Below are positions 24,722 to 34,290 of a stretch of 64,000 bases of DNA, piece by piece. Source of the stretch: PSRF01 sp051000815 (lineage in GTDB: Bacteria; Acidobacteriota; Blastocatellia; Pyrinomonadales; Pyrinomonadaceae); the NCBI GenBank assembly GCA_051000815.1, contig JBPCNX010000047.1:62001-126000 (forward strand), written 5' to 3'. The notes beneath the pieces are model-generated. The model worked only from the letters and a program-made list of their open reading frames with translations. It made no database searches and was not told where the DNA came from. A program made the translations under genes and the position numbers. The number at the start of each line of letters is the position of its first letter. The first letter of the stretch is position 1.

Positions 24722-25713
24722 GCGGCGGTTCCGAGGAACGATTTGTACCAGTCGATCGTGCGGCGTAGACCTTCATCCAGACTAAAGGCGGGTTGCCAGT
24801 CGAGCACCTGGCGTGACTTTGCGGCGCTGAGATATTGATGCCGGATCTCATTCGTCGCTTCATGGCGCACTTCCGGCTCGAGATCTGAATCCATCAATCC
24901 CAGCAGTCGGTCGACCAGTTCCAGCACCGTCACCTGAATCTCATTCGAGAAGTTGAACGCCTGCCCGCGTAATTCCGGCTGCCGCGCCAGTGCTTTGGCA
25001 AGCAGCATGTTCACCGTCGCGCCATCCTCGACATAAAAGTAGTCGCGCACATATTGCCCGTCTGAACGAATCACGGGTCGCTGTCCTCGCAACACCGAAC
25101 GAATTGTGCCCGGTACGATTCGATTCCAATTGAGGTCGCCACCACCGTAGAAATTGCCGCAACGCGTGATTGCTACCGGCAAACCAAAGGTCACGGCGTA
25201 GGATTGCGCGATCAGATCGGCGCACGACTTGCTCACGTCATACGGATGGCTGCCTTGCAACGGCGCCTCCTCGGTATAGGGGAGCATCTCGTGATCGCCG
25301 TAAGCTTTGTCTGATGACGCGACGACGATCTGCTTGACGGCGGGCGATCTGCGGCAGGCTTCAAGGAGCGCCCACGTGCCGGCGATGTTGGTTTCAAAGG
25401 TCGAGACCGGGTTACGATTGGCTATGCCGACAATGGTTTGGGCTGCGAGGTGCAAGACGCTGTCAATCTCATATTCGCCAAGCGTGCGCTCCAGCAACGC
25501 CTGATCGCGCACGTCGCCGCGAACCACCTTCACTTGTTCAATCAAATTACCGCGCACCAACTCGCTCTGCGGGACCCAATCGCGCACGAGGCAGAGCACG
25601 TCCGCGCCCTGAGCAAGCAAGCGCCGGACAAGCCACCCACCGAGCAGGCCGGTCGCGCCGGTGACGAGGGTTGGCCGATCCAGCCAGAATTTGTTCGTTC
25701 CCTTGCCTTCCAC
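24718..25713 (-). CDS. rfbG: CDP-glucose 4,6-dehydratase
   Basis: 331 residues with a GTG start three bases after the rfbF stop. SDR dehydratase: TLVTGATGLLGGWLVRRLL at the N-terminus, LHLAAQTIVG, the SSDKAYGDHEMLPYTE segment typical of CDP-glucose dehydratases, YDVSKSCADLIAQSY (Tyr-x3-Lys), and TRCGNFYGGGDLNWNRIVP. It converts CDP-glucose to CDP-4-keto-6-deoxyglucose. The length is slightly below the usual ~357 residues. Immediately downstream of rfbF, as in most CDP-sugar operons. Confidence 0.9.
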   Translation of the reverse strand: MEGKGTNKFWLDRPTLVTGATGLLGGWLVRRLLAQGADVLCLVRDWVPQSELVRGNLIEQVKVVRGDVRDQALLERTLGEYEIDSVLHLAAQTIVGIANRNPVSTFETNIAGTWALLEACRRSPAVKQIVVASSDKAYGDHEMLPYTEEAPLQGSHPYDVSKSCADLIAQSYAVTFGLPVAITRCGNFYGGGDLNWNRIVPGTIRSVLRGQRPVIRSDGQYVRDYFYVEDGATVNMLLAKALARQPELRGQAFNFSNEIQVTVLELVDRLLGLMDSDLEPEVRHEATNEIRHQYLSAAKSRQVLDWQPAFSLDEGLRRTIDWYKSFLGTAA

Positions 25714-25716
25714 TAT

Positions 25717-26487
25717 TTACTCCCAAACTTTCCAGGGCGCACGCCCTTCCTGCCACAAAGCTTCCAACTGTCGCTTATCGCGAAGCGTGTCCATGCATTG
25801 CCAGAAATGTTCATGCCGAAAGGCCGCGAGTTGGCGGTCGGACGCTAATTGCTCCAGTGCATTCGACTCAAGGCTGCTGTGGTCACCCTCCAGATAGTCG
25901 AACAGTGCCGGCTCAAAGATCAGGAACCCGCCGTTGATCCATCCTTCGCCGATCTGTGGTTTCTCGGTGAAGTCCGCGACGAGATCGCCGTCGAAGACGA
26001 GGCCCCCGAAACGCGCCGGCGGGCGTACGGCAGTCACGGTTGCAACGCGCCCATGCGCCCGATGGAACTTGAGCGCGTCTTGCAGGTTCACATCGCACAC
26101 ACCGTCCCCATAGGTGACCATAAAGGTTCCGTCACGGAGGTACGGCTCTAAACGCTTTACGCGCCCTCCAGTGTTCGTGTCCATACCGGTATCTTGCAGA
26201 TGCACGATCCAGTCTTCGGTTTCGTGGTCGCGCGTGTCGACCTTGCCGCATGACAGGTCTATCGTCATGCTGCCGTTTAAGTTGTAATAGTCCAGGAAGA
26301 ACCGTTTGATACTATCGCCCCGATAGCCGAGGGCGATATAAAACTCTTGAAAGCCATAATGGGCATAGTGCTTCATGATATGCCACAGGATGGGCCGCCC
26401 GCCGATCTCGATAATTGGCTTCGGTTTGATTTCCGTCTCTTCCGCCAGCCGAGTGCCCAACCCACCCGCAAGGATGACTACTTTCAC
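25717..26487 (-). CDS. rfbF: Glucose-1-phosphate cytidylyltransferase
   Basis: 256 residues. MKVVILAGGLGTRLAEETEIKP is the nucleotidyltransferase signature with the RfbF-specific EETxxKPKPMxxIG region (here KPKPIIEIGGRPILWHIMK). HYGFQEFYIALGYRGDSIKRF, TGMDTNTGGRVKRLEPYL, VTYGDGVCDVNL and INGGFLIFEPALFDYL are all family hallmarks. It forms CDP-glucose from CTP and glucose-1-phosphate, opening the CDP-deoxyhexose branch. Starts 26 bases after the flippase stop. Confidence 0.93.
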   Translation of the reverse strand: MKVVILAGGLGTRLAEETEIKPKPIIEIGGRPILWHIMKHYAHYGFQEFYIALGYRGDSIKRFFLDYYNLNGSMTIDLSCGKVDTRDHETEDWIVHLQDTGMDTNTGGRVKRLEPYLRDGTFMVTYGDGVCDVNLQDALKFHRAHGRVATVTAVRPPARFGGLVFDGDLVADFTEKPQIGEGWINGGFLIFEPALFDYLEGDHSSLESNALEQLASDRQLAAFRHEHFWQCMDTLRDKRQLEALWQEGRAPWKVWE

Positions 26488-26513
26488 GAAACGTTACTCC
26501 TAAAGGCAAATGA

Positions 26514-28097
26514 TTAGGCCAGGCGGTTACGCCATCGGCCAAACGGTAACAGGCGCAGCATCGAGGCTCGTTCCTCTGAGGTTATTACTCGGCTCAAGAT
26601 TAATGCACTGTAGGCGATTATTGCCACTAGCGCCACGGCCAGCCGGATGAACGCCGCATCCCAGTGCCAACTTACGAACATAACCGGGACTAACAGGACT
26701 ATCAGGGCTACAACGTAACCGCGTTTGTTGTCCGGCAACGGCGACGAGGAGAAGCCGGTGATGCGCCGAGCAGCTAGAAAGAACGCCAATGCGTCTACAG
26801 TCACGCGCAAGGTCCACGCGCAAGCCGCGCCAACCGCGCCGAAGCGATATGTTAATAGACCTGCGGCAAGTAGGTACGGTACCAGCTCGGCCAGGTGAAT
26901 GCGCGCAATCACCTTCGTCCGATCAAGGGCTATGAGCAGGATGTAAGGCACATGGGATAATGCGTTAAAGATCAAACCAATCGCCAGAATGTAAAACGGC
27001 ATCGTGCTCTCGCGCCCGAATTCTGGTCCCGCCCACAGGGTAAAGAAAGGCCTGGCCGCAACACCAAGCAGCACTGAGATGGGCACGATCCAAAGCAACG
27101 TGCCGCATAACGCGCGTCGGTGGAGTTGCCGCAAAGCGTTCCTTTCCGGCTGCGCCTGTATTTGCGAAAAAGCCGGTAGTAATGATTGACCCATTGCGCC
27201 CGGCGCCAGCGTCACCATCAAGGCTAAGGTATAAGCAACCGTGTAATGCGCTAACGCCGTGACGGACGCATAGCGCGTTAGCAGCAGCTTTTCGCCGTGC
27301 GCCAACAAGACAGCGGCTAAGGACGATGTGACCATCGCGGCCCCGAACTTCAGGATCGGTTTGAACAGCTCTCGACTAACGACCGGCCGCAGCATGCCCG
27401 GCAGCAACCGTGCTGAGACACTGGCGTGCAGTATTGCTGCAAGGATGCTCGACCCTGCGATCACCGCCACTGCACCAACCAATCCACTACCGAGCAGTAC
27501 TACGATGGGGATCGATAGAATCTGAGTCACGGATGTGCCAGTCGTGATGAAGGTCACAAGGTCCATGCGCAGGCGTACAAGCTGCGGCGTGTTAAGCACG
27601 CCCGCAATTGCCCTCGCGAAAAACCCAATCGCGATCAAGCGAACTGCGATGATGGCCACGCCATGCAAATGTGACGGCAAACGAAGCATGCGCACTACCA
27701 GCACGTGCGCTCCAAACATCAGCCCCAACGCAATTAGCAGGGCAGGCACGCAGGCAATCACCAGCGACGTCCAAATTGCTAGAATCTCGCTCCGGTCGTC
27801 TTTCCTGGCGTGCGCGTCTGCCCCGAACCGTGTCGAGGCGACCCCCATGCCCATGTCAGCAAATGCCAGATAGTTGAACAGCACGTTGCTCAGGGCAAGT
27901 ACTCCATACTGCTCCGCCCCTAGCAGGCGAATGACGAAGGGCGTGGCCAATAGCGCAGCCAGCATCGCTACGCCTTGACCGCCCAAGACCCACAAGCTGC
28001 CACGGACGACCCGCGAGGTCAGCCCCGCGGCGTGCGGCGCAGGTGTCGCCACATCCAGAGGGGCTGTTCCCAGGCTAGACAAATCAGTATCGCTCAT
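26514..28097 (-). CDS. Polysaccharide flippase (Wzx/MATE-like)
   Basis: 527 residues with about 12-14 hydrophobic helices. The N-terminus (VVRGSLWVLGGQGVAMLAAL ... PFVIRLLGAEQYGVLALSN) is the signature of Wzx/RfbX flippases of the MVF superfamily. It would move the lipid-linked repeat across the inner membrane. First gene of the minus-strand arm. It faces the plus-strand rfbB across a 307-base intergenic region. Confidence 0.88.
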   Translation of the reverse strand: MSDTDLSSLGTAPLDVATPAPHAAGLTSRVVRGSLWVLGGQGVAMLAALLATPFVIRLLGAEQYGVLALSNVLFNYLAFADMGMGVASTRFGADAHARKDDRSEILAIWTSLVIACVPALLIALGLMFGAHVLVVRMLRLPSHLHGVAIIAVRLIAIGFFARAIAGVLNTPQLVRLRMDLVTFITTGTSVTQILSIPIVVLLGSGLVGAVAVIAGSSILAAILHASVSARLLPGMLRPVVSRELFKPILKFGAAMVTSSLAAVLLAHGEKLLLTRYASVTALAHYTVAYTLALMVTLAPGAMGQSLLPAFSQIQAQPERNALRQLHRRALCGTLLWIVPISVLLGVAARPFFTLWAGPEFGRESTMPFYILAIGLIFNALSHVPYILLIALDRTKVIARIHLAELVPYLLAAGLLTYRFGAVGAACAWTLRVTVDALAFFLAARRITGFSSSPLPDNKRGYVVALIVLLVPVMFVSWHWDAAFIRLAVALVAIIAYSALILSRVITSEERASMLRLLPFGRWRNRLA

Positions 28098-28404
28098 AAA
28101 CTAACAGTCCCATTCTCGTCAGGCGGGTTCTGAACACGTATTTAGGCTCTGCTCGGCACCGATAATCTTCGAGTTGCCGCCGGTTGTAGGCACGGGGCCA
28201 AACCTCGCCGATTCGGGAACTGCGTTAGACGCCCCAATTATTTCATTCGATCGACCAAGTCCAGAGAAATCTCTGCTAGGATAATTCGAGGCTGACGCCG
28301 CCAAGCAGTTGCTTAATTTTACTATCTTCGGCGATTAGTAGGTGAAAGTTATCACTTAGCAATTGCCGCTTTTGCCGATTGAGTTCGTCCAGCCGCGTGA
28401 CATT
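28098..28404. promoter_or_regulatory. Divergent intergenic region between the two arms of the polysaccharide locus
   Basis: This 307-base stretch separates the minus-strand flippase and the plus-strand rfbB and must hold promoters for both arms. I could not pick a convincing -35/-10 pair or an operator by eye. The first usable rfbB start is the ATG at 28,405; an earlier in-frame ATG at 28,363 gives 14 extra residues outside the family. Confidence 0.4.
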
Positions 28405-29427
28405 ATGAGCAAATTCTTCGTTACCGGGGGCGCCGGCTTCATCGGATCGGCATTCGTCAGGCTCCTGCTCCAGGAGATTCCCGACTGTGACATTACAAAC
28501 TTTGATGCGCTAACGTACGCCGGAAACCAGGACAATCTCGAAGATGTTGACCAGACGCGCCACCGCTTGGTCAAAGGCGATATTGCTGATCGCAAGGCGG
28601 TGCTCGCTGCTCTGCAAACCGGCACCGATGCAATCATAAATTTTGCTGCGGAGTCACACGTCGATCGCAGTATCCTTTCGGCGGAGGAGTTTCTCAGGAC
28701 AAACGTCTTGGGCACGCAGATCTTGCTTGACGCTGCACGCGAACGTGGAGTGCGCCGCTTTCTTCAAGTATCAACAGACGAGGTCATGGGTAGTCTGCCC
28801 GAATACGACGACGCCTATTTTACGGAGACCTCCGCGTTTGCTCCCAACAGCCCGTATGCAGCGTCAAAAGCTGCGGCCGAGCATCTGGTGAGAGCCACCC
28901 ATCACACCTTCGGACTCGATACAGTCATCACACGGTGCGGGAACAATTACGGACCGCGCCAGTTTCCGGAAAAACTGCTGCCGCTGGCGCTCTCCAACGC
29001 GTTGAACGATGAGCCAATTCCAATCTACGGAGACGGACAAAACGTGCGCGATTGGATTTACGTCGAAGACCATTGTCGTGGGATCTTCCTGGCCCTGGAA
29101 AAAGGACAACCCGGCTCAGTCTTTAACTTCGGAGCGCGCAATGAACGACGCAACATTGAAGTCGCCGAGTCGTTACTCGACGCTCTCGGAAAACCGCGTT
29201 CGCTAATGCGCTTTGTGAAAGATCGACTCGGACATGATCGCCGTTATGCAATAGATCCTTCGTTAGCGGAGTCTCAGTTAGGCTGGCGACCTTTAGAAAC
29301 CTGGCAGAGTGGCTTGCACAAAACCATCACCTGGTACAAAGAGAACCCCCGCTGGATCGAACGGGCCCGCAGCGGCGCTTATCGCGACTACTACAAGCAG
29401 CAATATGGAACGGAGGTAAGGGGTTGA
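28405..29427 (+). CDS. rfbB: dTDP-glucose 4,6-dehydratase
   Basis: 340 residues from MSKFFVTGGAGFIGSAFVRL. Diagnostic segments: TNFDALTYAGNQDNLEDV, INFAAESHVDRSI, QVSTDEVMGSLP (Thr-Asp-Glu catalytic triad of the dehydratase), YAASKAAAEHLVRATHHTFG, TRCGNNYGPRQFPEKLLP and YVEDHCRGI. It makes dTDP-4-keto-6-deoxyglucose for rhamnose-type sugars. The stop overlaps the rfbD start (TTGA). First gene of the plus-strand arm. Confidence 0.94.
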   Translation: MSKFFVTGGAGFIGSAFVRLLLQEIPDCDITNFDALTYAGNQDNLEDVDQTRHRLVKGDIADRKAVLAALQTGTDAIINFAAESHVDRSILSAEEFLRTNVLGTQILLDAARERGVRRFLQVSTDEVMGSLPEYDDAYFTETSAFAPNSPYAASKAAAEHLVRATHHTFGLDTVITRCGNNYGPRQFPEKLLPLALSNALNDEPIPIYGDGQNVRDWIYVEDHCRGIFLALEKGQPGSVFNFGARNERRNIEVAESLLDALGKPRSLMRFVKDRLGHDRRYAIDPSLAESQLGWRPLETWQSGLHKTITWYKENPRWIERARSGAYRDYYKQQYGTEVRG

Positions 29428-30302
29428 GAGTCCTGGTAACTGGAGCAGGTGGTCTGGTCGGAACATCGCTCACCGGGCATTGCACCGCGGTCGGTGATGA
29501 CGTGCTTGCGCACACCCGTCACACTATGGACATAACAAATGCCGCTATGATCGACAGAATTATCACTGAGCAGAAACCCGACGTTGTGATCAACTGTGCG
29601 GCGTGGACTGATGTCGATGGCTGCGAGTCTGATCGCGAACGAGCGTTCCTGGTTAATGCCCAAGGGCCGCAAAACCTTGCGACGGCTTGCCGGAAAGTTG
29701 GCGCAGCTTTTCTTACGATTTCAACTGACTACGTTTTTGATGGCACCAGTGACGGCTTCTATACTCAGCGTGATGAACCAAATCCGCAGAGTGTCTATGG
29801 AGCTGCCAAGCTGGAGGGCGAGCGAAGGGCTCAGCATGCATACTCTCAAACCATCGTCGTTCGAACCGGCTTCGTGTTTGGACGGGGCGGCAGAAACTTC
29901 TTAAGCACCATTGTCGATCGCGCCCGTAAGGGTGAAAGATTGCACGCGATCAGCGACGCGCGGGGTACCCCTACATATGCACCGGACCTGGCCACCCGAC
30001 TTCGTGAACTGGCGCTGACCGGAGTTCCTGAGGTTTTTCACGTGGTCAATTCGGGAACAGGTGCCAGCTATGAAGACTTTGCGCGGCTGGCATTGAAGGC
30101 GGCAGGACTCGACCCAACCAATGTGGAGTCGGTGACTGAGGCCTCCCTCAATAGGCCCGCGCCCCGTCCGGCAAATTCTTGCCTGCGCTGTTTAGTATCG
30201 GAAGCAATGGGCCTCGCGCGGATGCCCGCTTGGGACGACTCCCTCTGGGTGTTTTTTGCTCCACCCACGTCGGTCGAAACCGTTGCTCCGGCCCGATCTT
30301 AA
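29424..30302 (+). CDS. rfbD: dTDP-4-dehydrorhamnose reductase
   Basis: 292 residues using a TTG start; GGAGG at 29,412-29,416 is seven bases upstream, which supports this codon. NAD(P) motif VTGAGGLVGTSL, then PDVVINCAAWTDVDGCE, ISTDYVFDGTSDGFY, and PQSVYGAAKLEGE (Tyr-x3-Lys), all RmlD hallmarks. It performs the final NADPH-dependent step to dTDP-L-rhamnose. The last ~40 residues diverge from the usual RmlD end (the normal TLRPxxSxL region reads NRPAPRPANSCLRC). Confidence 0.92.
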   Translation: MRVLVTGAGGLVGTSLTGHCTAVGDDVLAHTRHTMDITNAAMIDRIITEQKPDVVINCAAWTDVDGCESDRERAFLVNAQGPQNLATACRKVGAAFLTISTDYVFDGTSDGFYTQRDEPNPQSVYGAAKLEGERRAQHAYSQTIVVRTGFVFGRGGRNFLSTIVDRARKGERLHAISDARGTPTYAPDLATRLRELALTGVPEVFHVVNSGTGASYEDFARLALKAAGLDPTNVESVTEASLNRPAPRPANSCLRCLVSEAMGLARMPAWDDSLWVFFAPPTSVETVAPARS

Positions 30303-30383
30303 GTCATATCCAACTTGCCAGACCGCCCGTGTCTGCTATTATTCTCTTCCCCATCTGAACTTTTGAATTGAGGCATTTAAGAT

Positions 30384-32765
30384 ATGGTGTCGCAAGATAA
30401 TCGGTTGGTGCCGGTAACACCGGTCGAACGCGGTCTGGATCGGCCACTGTCCGATCTAACCCAGGGAAAAGGTTATGGCGTAGCCGGGAGCGAGCCCACC
30501 ACTATTCGTGATTATCTCTTTGTAGTCTTGAAGCGGAAATGGCTCATCCTGAGCCTGGTGTTAGTGGTGACATCTTTAGTGACGATTCAAATGTTTCGGC
30601 AGCCGTCGATCTATGAAGGCGAAACGATAATCAAGATTGAGCCGAAGCCGAGAAACGTTCTGCAAACCAAGGAGATTGTAATCAACGCCCAGAGCGATCC
30701 GAATTTTTGGGGCACGCAACTTAAGTTGCTTGAAAATCCCGCCCTCGCTCGCCAGGTTGTGTTGACTCTGGACCTTCAGAACAATCCCGCGTTTTTTGGC
30801 GGGCGGTCCCAGAGCGGCATCTTTTCATCGTTGCGCAAATTATTCTCGGGCCAACAAAGTCCGAAAGTTGCACGCGGTGAGTCCTCCGGGTTGACCGTAG
30901 TTGGCGAGGATGAGGCAGCTAATGAATCGCTCACGCCCGAGAAGCTGGCGCAACTGGAGCCCTACGAAGACGAGATTATCACCAACGAAACGATCGAACC
31001 GATTCTTGGTACCAACCTCGTCAAGATTAAGTTCTCGCACTCGGATCCCGAGTTGGCACAGAAAGTAGCCAACACCCTCGCCGAGGTTTTTGTTAACAAC
31101 AACCTGGCACGTGCCACCGCAGGCTCAACCAAGGCCGAAGACATTTTGGCGCGCGAGATCGCCAACCTGCAGAGCAAGATCAAACGCGATCAGGAAACGC
31201 AATTTAATTATGCAAAAAACAAGGGCCTGCCGCTGACGACCGACCCGAAGACCAACCTTGAGGTTACGCGGCTGGCGACTTTGAGCGCGCAACTTCTCGA
31301 TGCGGAAAACGAAACGAAAGATCTCAAGGCTAAATACGATGCCGCGCGCAGCCAGCCCGATACGCTTTCAATCCCTGACGTGCAATCGTCGAAACGCATC
31401 GACATGTTGCGCGAGAGAATCTCAATATTAATCGAAAAGCGCGATGCCCTCCTGGTTGTTTACACGCCTGAATGGCCGGAAGTTAAGAAACTCGAAGCGC
31501 AAATCAAGCCGATTGAAGACGAACTGGCGAAGGCTCCAACTGAGATCGTCAATTCAATGAAGCGACGCTACGAGGCCGCAGCTGCCAAAGAACAGAGTTT
31601 GCGACGAGCTTATGATCAACAAAAAGGCAAGACCACTCAGCAGACTCGCGATCAGATCGACTTGCTGGCGATAACGCAGGATCTCGAGACCAATAAGCAA
31701 TACTTGAATACATTGTTGCAGCGTCAACGTGAGCTGAGTGTCGGCCAGGGCGCGCAGCAAAACGATGTTACGATCTCTACTCTTAGTAGGTTGCCGAAGA
31801 CGCCGATTGGGCCACCACGACTGCGCAATATCATCATCGCCTTCATGCTGGCACTGGCCGCCGGAATCGGTTTGGCATTCCTGCTCGATTTCCTGGATGA
31901 CACTGTCAAGTCGATCGAAGATGTAGACCGCTATCTGCACATCCCGGCCCTGGCTTTGATTCCGGCCAGCAAAAGCGAACGTGCCCGCCTAATTGGACTT
32001 CCGGGCCCCACACCTGCGGGGGCGTCAGAAACCACTGCCCTCGCAATGATCGACGATGCGCGGTCGCCGATTGCAGAGGCGTACCGGCACTTGCGTACGT
32101 CACTCCTGTTGTCATCAGCAGGACAACCGCCGAAGACCATCCTGGTCACTTCGAGTCAGCCTTCCGAAGGGAAAACTACGACAGCAATCAATACTGCGTT
32201 CATGCTCGCGCAAACGGGTGCCGAAGTGTTGATTGTTGATTGCGACCTGCGGAGGCCGCGTTTACACGCGCATTTCGAAGTATCAAACACAAGAGGGTTG
32301 ACCAATTGGCTTTCCGGTGAAACTGATCTCGATGGCTTGCTCCAGAATTATGAGAAGCTGCCCAATCTAAAATTGTTGACCTCCGGCCCAGTGCCGCCCA
32401 ACCCAGCTGAGCTCTTAGGTTCTGACGAGATGAGAAAGCTGTTGGGAACTCTGGGCGAGCGCTTTGCCCATATCATCATCGATTCACCGCCGGTGATTTC
32501 GTTCACCGACGCGTCTATTCTTTCGACGATGGCGGACGGCGTCGTCCTGGTGGTCCACGGCGGCAAGAGTTCGCGTGCTGTGGTGCGGCGTGCCAAACAA
32601 CAATTGCTGGATGTTGGCGCCCACCTCTTCGGCGTAGTGCTCAACAACGTCAAGCTGGAAACGCAGGATTATTACTACTCCGGGTACTACTCGAGCTACT
32701 ACAGCGATGCTGACGCCGACGGTGGCACTGACGACACTGCCAGCCAGACCGCTTCCACACGTTAG
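30384..32765 (+). CDS. Polysaccharide co-polymerase/tyrosine autokinase (Wzc-type)
   Basis: 793 residues. Wzz chain-length domain with transmembrane segments near 51-70 (WLILSLVLVVTSLVTIQMF) and 483-503, and coiled coil between them (about 240-440). The cytoplasmic BY-kinase domain follows with Walker A SSQPSEGKTTTAINTAF (about 590-606), Walker A' LIVDCDLRRPRLH and the Walker B-like HIIIDSPPVISFTD. The tail is a tyrosine cluster (DYYYSGYYSSYYSD) for autophosphorylation. It controls polymer length and export. Fused form as in proteobacterial Wzc; no Wza-type outer-membrane gene is in the window. Confidence 0.93.
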   Translation: MVSQDNRLVPVTPVERGLDRPLSDLTQGKGYGVAGSEPTTIRDYLFVVLKRKWLILSLVLVVTSLVTIQMFRQPSIYEGETIIKIEPKPRNVLQTKEIVINAQSDPNFWGTQLKLLENPALARQVVLTLDLQNNPAFFGGRSQSGIFSSLRKLFSGQQSPKVARGESSGLTVVGEDEAANESLTPEKLAQLEPYEDEIITNETIEPILGTNLVKIKFSHSDPELAQKVANTLAEVFVNNNLARATAGSTKAEDILAREIANLQSKIKRDQETQFNYAKNKGLPLTTDPKTNLEVTRLATLSAQLLDAENETKDLKAKYDAARSQPDTLSIPDVQSSKRIDMLRERISILIEKRDALLVVYTPEWPEVKKLEAQIKPIEDELAKAPTEIVNSMKRRYEAAAAKEQSLRRAYDQQKGKTTQQTRDQIDLLAITQDLETNKQYLNTLLQRQRELSVGQGAQQNDVTISTLSRLPKTPIGPPRLRNIIIAFMLALAAGIGLAFLLDFLDDTVKSIEDVDRYLHIPALALIPASKSERARLIGLPGPTPAGASETTALAMIDDARSPIAEAYRHLRTSLLLSSAGQPPKTILVTSSQPSEGKTTTAINTAFMLAQTGAEVLIVDCDLRRPRLHAHFEVSNTRGLTNWLSGETDLDGLLQNYEKLPNLKLLTSGPVPPNPAELLGSDEMRKLLGTLGERFAHIIIDSPPVISFTDASILSTMADGVVLVVHGGKSSRAVVRRAKQQLLDVGAHLFGVVLNNVKLETQDYYYSGYYSSYYSDADADGGTDDTASQTASTR

Positions 32766-32867
32766 TTTCATACGTGCGGGCGTCGCATTATTGTGAAGCG
32801 CGCTGCAATAGTTCCGGCGGCGCTCCAAAGCGATTTGAGCTATCGTTTCTTTTTAATCCACGAAAAG

Positions 32868-34007
32868 ATGGAAGTACCGCTTCTCGATCTGCAAGGTCAG
32901 TATCAAGGACTGCGCGAGGAGTTGCTCGCGGCCATTACCCGGGTGATGGACTCCCAGCGTTTTGTGCTGGGCGACGAAGGACGCGCACTTGAAACAGAGA
33001 TTGCGCAATACACGAATACCAGGTTTGCGATCGGTTGTGCTTCGGGTTCGGATGCTTTGCTGCTTGCGTTAATGGCGCTGGATGTGAAAGCGGGCGACGA
33101 AGTGATCACGACGCCGTTCACTTTCTTCGCCAGCGGGAGCGCAATCACCCGAATCGGCGCCCGTCCGGTGTTTGTAGACATTGACCCACTTACATACAAC
33201 ATCGATCCCGAAGCAGTTGCCGGGGCGATCACACCTCGTACGAAGGCGATTATGCCGGTCCACTTGTACGGTCAATGCGCGGACATGGATGCGCTGATGC
33301 GCATCGCCGAGCGTCATCAGGTTCCGATCGTCGAAGATGCAGCTCAGGCCATCGGCGCGCAGGATGCTGGACGGCATGCCGGATCGCTGGGTCTCGTTGG
33401 TTGTTTCAGTTTCTACCCCACCAAGAACCTCGGCGGCGCGGGAGACGGAGGCATGCTGACGACAAATGATCCGGGGTTGGCCGCGCGGCTCAAGACTTTG
33501 CGGGTGCACGGTGGCGCAACCGAATACCGTCACGCCGAGGTAGGAATCAATAGCCGCCTTGATGAGTTACAGGCTGCTGTACTGCGAGTAAAGCTGAAGC
33601 ATTTGGATCGTTGGTCTGACCGGCGCCGCGAGAATGCGCGCAGATACGACGAACTGCTGCGCGAGCAGCCTCTGGAGTTTGAGATTGCCACCCCCTCGGT
33701 ACGTGAAGCAGCGCGCCATATTTTTCATCAGTACGTCTTGCGTGTGCCCCGGCACCGTGACGATCTCGTAAAGCATTTGGCCGAGAATGGCATCGGCACC
33801 GGAATTTATTATCCGATACCGCTTCACCTGCAGGAATGTTTCGCGTTCCTCGGTTACCAGGAAGGTGCTTGTCCCGAAGCTGAACGTGCAGCTCGGGAGA
33901 CGGTTGCGCTTCCGATTTATCCTGAACTCAGCGAATCGCAGCAGGGCTACATTGTTGAGAAGTTTGCGAACTGGAGCCCGTTAGCCCTGGATCATCGAGG
34001 AGCGTAG
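32868..34007 (+). CDS. DegT/DnrJ/EryC1/StrS aminotransferase
   Basis: 379 residues from MEVPLLDLQGQYQGLREEL; a GTG 75 bases upstream would add a tail absent from the family. PLP enzyme of the sugar-aminotransferase group: GCASGSDALLLALMAL, PVHLYGQCADMDAL, VEDAAQAIGA (Asp binding the pyridine N), SFYPTKNLGGAGDGGM (PLP-Lys), RVHGG and GINSRLDELQAA. It aminates a 3- or 4-keto nucleotide sugar using glutamate. No dedicated ketoisomerase or N-acyltransferase is next to it, so the product sugar is open. The 283 bases after it show no supported gene. Confidence 0.9.
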   Translation: MEVPLLDLQGQYQGLREELLAAITRVMDSQRFVLGDEGRALETEIAQYTNTRFAIGCASGSDALLLALMALDVKAGDEVITTPFTFFASGSAITRIGARPVFVDIDPLTYNIDPEAVAGAITPRTKAIMPVHLYGQCADMDALMRIAERHQVPIVEDAAQAIGAQDAGRHAGSLGLVGCFSFYPTKNLGGAGDGGMLTTNDPGLAARLKTLRVHGGATEYRHAEVGINSRLDELQAAVLRVKLKHLDRWSDRRRENARRYDELLREQPLEFEIATPSVREAARHIFHQYVLRVPRHRDDLVKHLAENGIGTGIYYPIPLHLQECFAFLGYQEGACPEAERAARETVALPIYPELSESQQGYIVEKFANWSPLALDHRGA

Positions 34008-34290
34008 TAAGGTCATCGCCAAGATGATCGCTGCTATAGTTCCAACCTTGACGTGGAATGGTTTCAGAAGTAATGCCTGCTCGACAAGGAAGATCACCCT
34101 GGCGTACGCTGATAGCAAGATTAGGCGCTCAGATTGGAGGTTGCCATTGGCATTCCCCGTCCGTGAAGAAATAAGGGAGTTCCCGAATGTACCGCAGCCT
34201 GCGACCGAATCGCTGCGCGCGGCGCAGCCTCGGAGGATGTATGTGGGCATTTTAGGGTTGGGTCGGCCGGTATAAGGGAGCGAATTCTCG

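Noticed and set aside
34024..34275. Opposed open frames (plus 83 codons, minus 89 codons) in the gap before the 34.3 kb membrane protein.
   Set aside because: No ribosome sites, low-complexity basic composition and no recognisable domain on either strand.
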